A DNA stretch of 11,293 bases from an uncultured Eubacteriales bacterium. GTDB taxonomy: Bacteria; Bacillota; Clostridia; Oscillospirales; CAG-272. Below are positions 1 to 5,478 of this stretch, piece after piece (within the stretch, counting starts at the first letter, position 1; each line of letters starts with the position of its first letter). The notes beneath the pieces are model-generated. The model was not told where the DNA came from. It saw only the letters and a list, made by a program, of their open reading frames with translations, and ran no database searches. The position numbers and the translations under genes were made by a program. The stretch spans positions 1 through 11,293 of the forward strand of contig CAKSLR010000043.1 of NCBI GenBank assembly GCA_934467435.1, read 5' to 3'.

Positions 1-230
1 CTGTAAAAACGGTTGATGGCGGTCTTGACCGCCTTTTCGTCTCGGTACTCCTTGCTGATCAGGGCGGAAAGCGGCTTATCGGTCTCCCGATTGGCGATCA
101 TACGGTCGGCTCTCTCTCTCTGCTCCACATATTCATCGGTCACGCGGCGGGCGCACTTGGCAATGGCAATGACCAGTTCGTAACGGTTGATCTTTCCCTT
201 GGTCAGTTCGGCAATAGTCGGTTTAATCAT
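1..230 (-). CDS. rpoZ: DNA-directed RNA polymerase subunit omega, 3' end cut by window edge
   Basis: The omega subunit is the small RNA polymerase component that helps fold and hold the beta' subunit. The 76 visible residues begin MIKPTIAELTKGK. They carry the family's core pattern: RYELVIAIAKCARRVTDEY, then ETDKPLSALISKEYRDEKAV and INRFY. This matches clostridial omega subunits, which are normally only slightly longer, so only a short C-terminus should be missing. The start is supported by AGGAGAG a few bases upstream. It lies 43 bases below the remA stop, so it is probably the distal gene of the nrdR-yicC-remA operon. The identification is firm; the end lies outside the window. Confidence 0.93.
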   Translation of the reverse strand, partial: MIKPTIAELTKGKINRYELVIAIAKCARRVTDEYVEQRERADRMIANRETDKPLSALISKEYRDEKAVKTAINRFY

Positions 231-273
231 CGTTTCTCTCCTGTATCTGTAAATATTTACGTATCACGCGGAA

Positions 274-549
274 TTATTCTTCGTCCTCGATCTCTTCCTC
301 GGTCTCATCGAGTTCCGAGTCGTCAAGGCGGTTGGAAATCGTCTCTGCCTGAATGGCGGAAAGCAGCACATGCTCGCTGTCGGTAATAATCACGGCGCGG
401 GTTCGTCTACCGCAGGTCACGTCAATCACCCTGCCGCTGTCTTTGGCATCCTGTACCAGGCGCTTGATCGGCGCGGAATCCGGGCTGGCAAGCGCCACAA
501 TCCGGTTGGCAGCGACCATATTCCCGAAACCGATGTTGATGAATTTCAT
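274..549 (-). CDS. remA: RemA family (DUF370) DNA-binding regulator
   Basis: In Bacillus subtilis RemA is a DNA-binding protein that activates biofilm matrix operons; in Clostridia its targets are mostly unknown. This 91-residue protein matches the family almost throughout: FINIGFGNMV at 3-12, SPDSAPIKRLVQDA at 22-35, and CGRRTRAVIITDSEHVLLS at 46-64. R16 and P27 align with B. subtilis R18 and P29, and the GRRTR arginines (48-51) with its R50/R51 region. Residues 77-91 form a strongly acidic tail longer than I recall in Bacillus. The ribosome site AGAGGGA overlaps the yicC stop, so remA is translated from the same message. The expected gmk does not follow; rpoZ does. Confidence 0.93.
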   Translation of the reverse strand: MKFINIGFGNMVAANRIVALASPDSAPIKRLVQDAKDSGRVIDVTCGRRTRAVIITDSEHVLLSAIQAETISNRLDDSELDETEEEIEDEE

Positions 550-558
550 GTTTTCCCT

Positions 559-1446
559 CTATTCTATATTCTGAATCTGTTCCCGGATCTTCTCCAGTTC
601 GCCCTTCATGTCCACCACCAGGCGGGCAATGGCGGCATTTGCCGATTTGGAGCCGATGGTATTGGCCTCCCGGTTCATTTCCTGCATCAGAAAATCCAGT
701 TTTCTGCCGGCAGGTTCGGGGGCACGGCAAATTTCATCAAACGCGCCGAGGTGGCTACGCAGGCGGGCAAGTTCCTCGTCAATCGCCATGCGGTCGGCAA
801 AAATCGCGCACTCGGTCAGCAGCCTGCCCTCGTCCGGCACCACACCGGTGTCTCCCAGAATCTGACGCAACCGCCCTTCCAGCCGGTCGCGGTAACCCGT
901 GATGTTCTTGCGGGAGAGCGCCTCCACTTCCGCCGCCGCGCAGCGGACGGCATCCAGTTTCACACGGATATCTTCTTCGGTGCGCCGCCCTTCCGCCTCC
1001 CGTGCGGCAACGTAATCGCGCACCGCCGCTCCGAGCACGGGCAACAGTTTCTCCCACACCGTATCGGCATCCTCATTTTTGCGGGTATAAGTAAACAAAT
1101 CCCGGTTCTCCGCCACGCGCATCACACTGATGTCGTCCGGCAACGCGAGTGCATCCCGCAATTCCTGCAAAGCAGCGACATATGCCCGGGCAAGCCCGGT
1201 ATCCACACGCACCTCCGCATCCTCGGTCGTGTGGCGATCCCATACTACCGAAACCTCTACCTTCGCGCGGGAAACGGCATTTTGCTGCACATAGGTCTTA
1301 ATCCGTTCCTCCAGCACCGAAAGGGAGCGGGGCAGGCGCACCGTACAGTCAAAAAAGCGGCTGTTGACCGAACGCACTTCCACAATCATATCTTCTTCCG
1401 GGGACGAACAGACCCCTCTTCCGAACGCCGTCATGCTCTTGATCAT
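559..1446 (-). CDS. yicC: YicC/YloC family endoribonuclease
   Basis: YicC-family proteins are stress-linked endoribonucleases; E. coli YicC has been tied to small RNA turnover. The 295-residue length is typical. The N-terminus, MIKSMTAFGRG with VRSVNSRFFD at about 24-33, is the YicC_N signature. The C-terminal DUF1732 domain shows GRKLDFLMQEMNREANTIGSKS at 246-267 (read in two parts: GRKLDFLMQEM and NREANTIGSKS) and ends in KIREQIQNIE, as E. coli YicC does. The start codon overlaps the nrdR stop as ATGA (1443-1446) and its only purine-rich site, AAGGA, is about 12 bases upstream. Translation is therefore probably coupled to nrdR. The stop lies about nine bases before the remA start. Confidence 0.95.
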   Translation of the reverse strand: MIKSMTAFGRGVCSSPEEDMIVEVRSVNSRFFDCTVRLPRSLSVLEERIKTYVQQNAVSRAKVEVSVVWDRHTTEDAEVRVDTGLARAYVAALQELRDALALPDDISVMRVAENRDLFTYTRKNEDADTVWEKLLPVLGAAVRDYVAAREAEGRRTEEDIRVKLDAVRCAAAEVEALSRKNITGYRDRLEGRLRQILGDTGVVPDEGRLLTECAIFADRMAIDEELARLRSHLGAFDEICRAPEPAGRKLDFLMQEMNREANTIGSKSANAAIARLVVDMKGELEKIREQIQNIE

Positions 1447-1925
1447 GATACGTCGCCGTCCTTTTCGTTTTCTTCCCCCCGGCGGGAACGGATAACGCTG
1501 TGCAGTTCCGCAAGGAACGTATCCACGTCCTTAAATTCCCGGTAAACCGAGGCAAAGCGGACATAGGACACTTCATCCCGTGCGCGCAGCTTTTCCATCA
1601 CGCGCTCCCCGATATCCTTGGTGGTAATCTCAGTCACCAGACCGTTGTTGAGTTCGGCAACGATCTCGGCACTCAGCGCGTCGGCGTCCACCGGGCGTTT
1701 CTGGCAGGCACGCAGAATGCCGCTTTGCAATTTTCTTTCATCAAAAAACTCCCGCCGCCCGTCTTTCTTAATCACAACGATCGGGGTGGAGTTGACAATT
1801 TCGTAAGTGGTAAAGCGTTTCCCGCAGGCAGGGCACTCCCGCCGGCGTTTAATGCTCGCCCCCTCGTTTGCCGGTCGGCTGTCCAGCACTCGGCTGTCCG
1901 GCGCACCGCAACATGGGCACTTCAT
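1443..1925 (-). CDS. nrdR: Transcriptional repressor NrdR (ribonucleotide reductase regulator)
   Basis: NrdR is a zinc- and ATP/dATP-binding repressor of ribonucleotide reductase genes. The 160-residue protein has an N-terminal zinc ribbon with C3, C6, C31 and C34 (MKCPCCGAPDSRVLDSRP and CPACGKRFTTYE). An ATP-cone domain follows at about 46-136, including VIKKDGRREFFDERKL. The frame stays open upstream to 2033, but I place the start at 1925. There the family's universal M-K-C-P-x-C begins, and AAGGGGG lies eight bases before it. The longer start would put the promoter inside the gene. NrdR heads an operon with yicC, which it overlaps by four bases. Its usual target genes are not in the window. 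Confidence 0.95.
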   Translation of the reverse strand: MKCPCCGAPDSRVLDSRPANEGASIKRRRECPACGKRFTTYEIVNSTPIVVIKKDGRREFFDERKLQSGILRACQKRPVDADALSAEIVAELNNGLVTEITTKDIGERVMEKLRARDEVSYVRFASVYREFKDVDTFLAELHSVIRSRRGEENEKDGDVS

Positions 1926-1937
1926 AATGATCGATCC

Positions 1938-1963
1938 CCCTTGCATACCGCCGCCCGCAAGGG
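1938..1963 (-). promoter_or_regulatory. Candidate hairpin masking the nrdR ribosome binding site
   Basis: In the nrdR message CCCUUGC (1957-1963) can pair perfectly with GCAAGGG (1938-1944) across a 12-base loop. The 3' arm contains most of the AAGGGGG ribosome site. The hairpin could lower translation of nrdR and, through overlap, yicC. The seven-pair stem is seen in the sequence; a regulatory role is inference. Confidence 0.4.
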
Positions 1964-1991
1964 ATGACGTACGCACATATATACACAGTGT

Positions 1992-2020
1992 AGTATAGCA
2001 CATTCTTTTTCGCTTGTAAA
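1992..2020 (-). promoter_or_regulatory. Sigma-A-type promoter of the nrdR-yicC-remA-rpoZ operon
   Basis: On the minus strand TTTACA (2015-2020) and TATACT (1992-1997) are separated by exactly 17 bases. TGTGC before the -10 gives an extended -10. Transcription would start near 1985, giving a leader of about 60 bases before nrdR. This is the only good promoter I see for the four-gene operon. Confidence 0.8.
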
Positions 2021-2030
2021 TATCTATTGG

Positions 2031-2075
2031 CAAAAAAAATCCGTTTTTTCACCTCCGGGGAAGTGAAAAAACGGA
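2031..2075 (-). terminator. Rho-independent terminator of the DUF6514-like gene
   Basis: A perfect 13-bp stem (arms 2040-2052 and 2063-2075, 10-base loop) is followed on the minus strand by eight Ts (2032-2039). It lies 19 bases past the stop of the 2095-2421 gene and just upstream of the nrdR promoter, so it insulates the two units. Confidence 0.9.
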
Positions 2076-2094
2076 CAAAGCGACAAAACAAATA

Positions 2095-2421
2095 TCAACC
2101 GGGCAGCACTTCTTCCGCCACCTCTTCCGCACTGGACGGCAGTACACTGTTTCGGGAAAAGAGTTCCAGCAGGCGAAGTCCGTCTTCCCGGCAGCGTGCG
2201 ATGTCACGCAAGGTGCAGGTTTCGGTGTTTTTTCCGGCAAACGTCCCCTGCACCCGCAAGGTGTAAAACTCCGTGCAGGGGGTGCCGAAAGCGGCGCGCT
2301 CTGCTCCGTTCTCCCGCAGCAGCAGGTAATGAACCTCTCCGCCCTCTACGTAAATGTGCGTTTCCTTTACGGTTTGTGCGGTTTTTTCTTTCGTGTTTGC
2401 GTTTTTCTGTTCTGTCAACAT
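2095..2421 (-). CDS. Small DUF6514-like protein of unknown function
   Basis: This 108-residue soluble protein has no signal peptide or membrane segment. After a charged, probably disordered start (1-20) comes a beta-rich stretch (HYLLLRENGAERAAFG, then FYTLRVQG). Next are a CTLRDIARC segment and a helical end with SVLPSSAEEVAEEVLPG. The layout of short strands, an I/L-x-D-I turn and a V-x-P...EEV end recalls DUF6514, a family of about 100 residues common in Clostridia. That match is from memory and tentative; the molecular role is unknown. The gene has its own promoter and terminator, so it is a single-gene unit. Its ribosome site (TAGGA, about nine bases upstream) is weak, suggesting low expression. 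Confidence 0.72.
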   Translation of the reverse strand: MLTEQKNANTKEKTAQTVKETHIYVEGGEVHYLLLRENGAERAAFGTPCTEFYTLRVQGTFAGKNTETCTLRDIARCREDGLRLLELFSRNSVLPSSAEEVAEEVLPG

Positions 2422-2477
2422 ATCCAGTGTCCTATCTATTAGCGTATTCTCGGTATTTTCTCCGAAAACCGCGTATT

Positions 2478-2506
2478 AGTATAACACATTCCAGAAAAAA
2501 TTGGAA
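2478..2506 (-). promoter_or_regulatory. Probable extended -10 promoter of the DUF6514-like gene
   Basis: On the minus strand TATACT (2478-2483) is preceded by TGT, giving an extended -10. The -35 at 17 bases is poor (TTCCAA, 2501-2506). The start codon lies about 55 bases downstream. Confidence 0.6.
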
Positions 2507-2536
2507 GCGCATCAATTTTGCAATTCACGTTTCTAT

Positions 2537-2557
2537 ATTTGGATATAATATCCAAAT
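2537..2557. repeat. 21-bp perfect palindrome, possible operator
   Basis: Ten-base arms (ATTTGGATAT and ATATCCAAAT) flank a single central A. A plus-strand TATAAT (2544-2549) lies in the middle, but no good -35 sits at the right distance. It could be an operator for the divergent genes on either side. Being so AT-rich and lacking a T-run, it is a poor terminator. Confidence 0.45.
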
Positions 2558-2787
2558 TTTATTATTTTTCGGAAGACATTTTCCATTTTGTGTGTTCATT
2601 TTTTTGCGTATCCGCGTTTTATCGATATTTATTCTTAAAACTTTTTTCATTTTTTCGTTTTAGCACTGTATTCTCTCCGTTCATTTACTTTCATGTATGC
2701 ACAAAATATTCATTTTCAAAGAATAATCAATCATTAAAGTTTCCGCATATCCTGTCAGTAAATCCACAAAAAACGGGAGGTTCCCCT

Positions 2788-3069
2788 ATGCCCATGACAG
2801 ACCGACAATGGGAAGCGCTCTTTGCCCCCGCGCCCCTTTCCCTACCGATTCCCCTTTCCTACCGGCATCTCGCCCGCATCGCCGCAGAGGATCACGCCGC
2901 ACGCGCCGCTGCCTGCATTCAAAAAGCCGGCGAAAAGGAAGCCAGGCTCACCTACGCCCTGCGGCACATGACGGATGGCACGGCAAAGACCGATCTGCCC
3001 CGTATTACATACAACCCATCTGCCGCTTCTCTCCTGCCGTTCCCCGCCACCGTACCGGAAGCGAGATAA
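2788..3069 (+). CDS. Unrecognised 93-residue protein
   Basis: I do not recognise this protein. The start is well supported: GGGAGG (2775-2780) lies seven bases before ATG, and the codons favour G or C in the third position like the rest of the window. It opens with MPMTDRQWEALFAPAP. A proline/leucine-rich stretch (about 14-23) follows, then a likely long helix at about 25-60 rich in Ala, Arg, Glu and Lys with one cysteine, and then a proline-containing tail. There is no signal peptide or clear membrane segment. No terminator separates it from the ECF gene 86 bases downstream, but that gene has its own promoter. It could be a lineage-specific regulator or adaptor; that is a guess. Confidence 0.62.
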   Translation: MPMTDRQWEALFAPAPLSLPIPLSYRHLARIAAEDHAARAAACIQKAGEKEARLTYALRHMTDGTAKTDLPRITYNPSAASLLPFPATVPEAR

Positions 3070-3093
3070 ATCCTCTCTTTTCGCGGAATTCTC

Positions 3094-3121
3094 TTGACTT
3101 TTCCCGTACTTTGTGTAAAAT
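3094..3121 (+). promoter_or_regulatory. Promoter of the ECF S component gene
   Basis: TTGACT (3094-3099) and TAAAAT (3116-3121) are 16 bases apart. The start codon is 35 bases beyond the -10, so the leader is too short for a vitamin riboswitch. Confidence 0.65.
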
Positions 3122-3155
3122 AAGGTGGTAGTAAGAACGAAAGAGGAAATTTCCG

Positions 3156-3668
3156 ATGAAATCAAAGAAAATCCGCGCCCTTGCGCTGTGCGCCATGTTC
3201 GCCGCCCTGGTCTTTGTCATGACCTACCTTTCCCTGCCCACCCCATTGGTCGGGAACATCAATCTGGGGGACGGCGCCATTCTGCTCGGCGCGTTTCTGC
3301 TCGGCGGCATTCCCGGCGCCATTGCCGGTGGCATCGGTGCCACGCTGTGTGACATTGTCAACGGTTATATCATTTATGCCCCCGCCACGCTGCTCATCAA
3401 GGCGGGCATGGCACTGATTGCTGCCGCACTTGCCGCGCTGCTGATTCGGCTGCGGGTCGGAAAACTGTTTGCCCTGCTGCTGGCATCGTTTGCGGCGGAG
3501 GCGTTCATGGTGCTCGGCTACTTCTTCTATGAGGCGGTTTGTCTCTCCTACGGGCTTGCCGCCGCCGCGAACATTCCCTTCAATGCCATTCAGGGCGGCT
3601 GCGGCATGGTACTTGCCGTTCTGCTTTACACGGTGCTTGAAAAATCCGGCATGGTGCGCGGAAAATAA
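3156..3668 (+). CDS. ECF-type transporter substrate-binding (S) component, substrate unknown
   Basis: S components are membrane proteins that bind a vitamin or other micronutrient and dock on a shared energising module (EcfA, EcfA', EcfT). This 170-residue protein has about six hydrophobic segments, near residues 8-27, 40-67, 70-82, 84-98, 104-125 and 145-162. NINLGDGAILLGAFLLGG (34-51) followed by GAIAGGIGATLCDIVNGYII and YAPATLLIKAG is typical of the ECF-ribofla_trS/DUF1393 group. The AxxxA-like helix start (ALCAMFAALVF) fits the EcfT contact motif. No EcfA or EcfT gene is nearby, so it probably shares a module encoded elsewhere (group II). Substrate cannot be read from sequence; pyridoxine or thiamine-precursor transport are possibilities for this group. 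The ribosome site is AGAGGA. Confidence 0.85.
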   Translation: MKSKKIRALALCAMFAALVFVMTYLSLPTPLVGNINLGDGAILLGAFLLGGIPGAIAGGIGATLCDIVNGYIIYAPATLLIKAGMALIAAALAALLIRLRVGKLFALLLASFAAEAFMVLGYFFYEAVCLSYGLAAAANIPFNAIQGGCGMVLAVLLYTVLEKSGMVRGK

Positions 3669-3671
3669 AAA

Positions 3672-3719
3672 CCGAAAAGAGAGGCGCCCGCCGGTACCGG
3701 CGGGCGCTTCTCTTTTCGG
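3672..3719. terminator. Long GC-rich hairpin between convergent genes
   Basis: An inverted repeat with 24-base arms centred at 3695/3696 is perfect except for one G-T pair. On the minus strand it is followed by TTTTTATTTT, so it best ends transcripts coming from gpmI. On the plus strand no T-run follows, though it lies only four bases past the ECF gene stop. Confidence 0.75.
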
Positions 3720-3737
3720 GAACGCCCAACGCAAAGA

Positions 3738-3774
3738 AAAACACGGCACAGCCGAATCGGCTGTGCCGTGTTTT
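3738..3774. terminator. Bidirectional terminator between convergent genes
   Basis: Arms of 17-18 bases (AAAACACGGCACAGCCGA and its complement) pair perfectly around a very short centre. Ts end the hairpin in both directions: TTTT on the plus strand, TTTTTCTTT on the minus strand. It can stop both the ECF gene and gpmI messages. Confidence 0.88.
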
Positions 3775-3798
3775 ATCATGGGATAGCGGAACTTCGCG

Positions 3799-5451
3799 TT
3801 ACTCTACCATTGCCTCGTCCCACATCTCGGGTTTTTCGTAACCGAGCAGACGGACGGTCGTCGCCGCCACATTCGAAAGCCCGAAGGTACCTTTATCCTC
3901 TTTCACCGTATAATCCTTTTTCTCACGGTTATCGTAAATGATAAACGGTACCGGATTCAGCGTGTGGCTGGTTTTTGCCTTGAATTTGCCGTCTTTTCCG
4001 ACCTTCGGTTCCTTTGTTTTTTTGTCGATCTCATACATCTCATCCGCATTACCATGGTCGGCGGTAATCAGTGCCACGCCGTGCAGGCGGTCCACCACCG
4101 CAAGAATCCGGGCAAGCTGCAGATCCAGTGCCTCCATCGAACATTCGGTCGCAAGGAAGTTACCGGTATGCCCCACCATATCTCCGTTTGGGAAGTTGAC
4201 GCGCAGATACTTGTACTTTCCGCTCTCCAGACACGCAATCAGCCGGTCGGTGATTTCGGCGCACTTCATCCACGGGCGCTGCTCAAACGGCACCACGTCC
4301 GACGGAATCTCGATATACGTCTCCAGTTCTTCCGAGAATTTGCCGCTGCGGTTCCCGTTCCAGAAATAGGTGACATGTCCGAACTTCTGCGTTTCGGAAA
4401 TGGCAAGTTCAGGAATCCCCGTCGCGCAGAGATACTCGCTCTGGGTGTTGGTAATCTCCGGCGGATTGACAAGGTAATGCTTCGGAATATGCAGGTCGCC
4501 GTCATATTCCAACATGCCGGCATAATAAACCTTCGGCACGCGGCGGCGGTCGAATTTGTCAAACTCCGCCCCGCCGTCAAAGGCGCGGGAAATCTCAATG
4601 GCGCGGTCTCCGCGGAAGTTGTAGAACACCACGCTGTCGCCGTCCTCAATGGTACCGACGGGAATGCCACATTCTCCGATCACGAAGGGGGGAAGATCCT
4701 GGTCAATCACATGCAGTTCATTGCGGTAGGTGCGCACGGCATCGGCAGCGCTCTCAAACTGCCGCCCCTCGCCCAGCACATGGGTCTGCCAGCCGCGTTC
4801 CACCATCGACCAGTCCGCCTCGTACCGGTCCATCGTGATTTTCATTCTGCCGCCGCCGGACGCAATCTTGACATCCATGCCGTCCGAGCGGAGCGTATCG
4901 AGGAATTCCTCAAACGGCAGGATATAGTCAAGCGCCGAAGTTTCCCCCACGTCACGGCCGTCAAGCAGAATGTGCAGCCGCACGCGCCGCACGCCCTCTG
5001 CCTTTGCCTCCGTCAGCATCGCCTTCAGGTGGTCGATGTGCGCATGCACGTTACCATCCGAAAACAGGCCGATAAAGTGCAGGGTCGTGCCATTCTCTTT
5101 CACATTGCTGATCAGGTTTTTCCACGTCTCGGACGTAAACATTTTCCCGCTCTCAATCGAATTGGAGACCAGTTTTGCCCCCTGCGCGAATACCTGCCCC
5201 GAACCGAGTGCATTATGCCCGACCTCGGAGTTCCCCATGTCATCATCGCTCGGCAGCCCCACTGCCGTGCCGTGTGCTTTCAGGTGAAGGGTCGGATAAT
5301 TTGCCATCAGGTAATCCAGCGTCGGGGTATGGGCGGCGGCAACCGCGTTGGCGGCATTGTGCGGGGCCAGCCCCACACCGTCCATCACAACGGTGAGAAG
5401 CGGACCTTCCACCGGGGTGATCTTTCCGTATTTTTTGAGTGCCTCAACCAT
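3799..5451 (-). CDS. gpmI: 2,3-bisphosphoglycerate-independent phosphoglycerate mutase
   Basis: This cytoplasmic glycolytic enzyme interconverts 3- and 2-phosphoglycerate using two divalent metal ions (often manganese) and a phosphoserine intermediate. The alkaline-phosphatase-fold residues are present: D24 in VVMDGVG, the catalytic serine S75 in MGNSEVGHNALG, DGRD at 164-167, FRGDRA at 279-284, GDMVGHTG at 423-430, ADHGNAD at 464-470 and H496 in SHTLNPVPF. At 550 residues it is longer than the usual 510 or so. Part of the excess is a lysine-rich insert at about 476-493, between the metal-site motifs. The start is fixed by AAGGAGG just upstream. It lies 27 bases after the topoisomerase gene and has no separate promoter, so the two are probably co-transcribed. 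Confidence 0.96.
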   Translation of the reverse strand: MVEALKKYGKITPVEGPLLTVVMDGVGLAPHNAANAVAAAHTPTLDYLMANYPTLHLKAHGTAVGLPSDDDMGNSEVGHNALGSGQVFAQGAKLVSNSIESGKMFTSETWKNLISNVKENGTTLHFIGLFSDGNVHAHIDHLKAMLTEAKAEGVRRVRLHILLDGRDVGETSALDYILPFEEFLDTLRSDGMDVKIASGGGRMKITMDRYEADWSMVERGWQTHVLGEGRQFESAADAVRTYRNELHVIDQDLPPFVIGECGIPVGTIEDGDSVVFYNFRGDRAIEISRAFDGGAEFDKFDRRRVPKVYYAGMLEYDGDLHIPKHYLVNPPEITNTQSEYLCATGIPELAISETQKFGHVTYFWNGNRSGKFSEELETYIEIPSDVVPFEQRPWMKCAEITDRLIACLESGKYKYLRVNFPNGDMVGHTGNFLATECSMEALDLQLARILAVVDRLHGVALITADHGNADEMYEIDKKTKEPKVGKDGKFKAKTSHTLNPVPFIIYDNREKKDYTVKEDKGTFGLSNVAATTVRLLGYEKPEMWDEAMVE

Positions 5452-5478
5452 ATTTTTCTTCCTCCTTAGTCCTTAAAA

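Larger units (their letters stand above)
2422..2787. other. AT-rich intergenic spacer between divergent genes
   Basis: This 366-base stretch holds no credible gene. Hand-counted GC for 2641-2700 is 19 of 60, against 35 of 60 for a coding row at 8641-8700. It contains the minus-strand promoter at 2478-2506, a palindrome at 2537-2557, runs of T, and a weak plus-strand promoter candidate (TTTACT 2684-2689, 17 bases, TATTCA 2707-2712). I see no riboswitch or structured RNA that I can name. Confidence 0.6.

Noticed and set aside
1970..1992. Possible NrdR boxes for self-control near the nrdR promoter
   Set aside because: The AT-rich stretch contains TATATAT and GTG-like ends, but the spacing does not fit the 16-bp NrdR box consensus I know, and no second box is seen.
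1926..2033. Upstream extension of nrdR by 36 codons
   Set aside because: The extension spans the promoter and the ribosome site, and the family begins at the M-K-C-P zinc-ribbon start.
2422..2787. Open frame running through the AT-rich spacer in phase with the 93-residue gene
   Set aside because: The translated stretch is phenylalanine-rich low-complexity sequence from T-runs, without a ribosome site; the GC-rich coding pattern starts only at 2788.
3122..3155. Vitamin riboswitch in front of the ECF S component
   Set aside because: The leader from the promoter to the start codon is only about 30 bases, too short for any known vitamin riboswitch.
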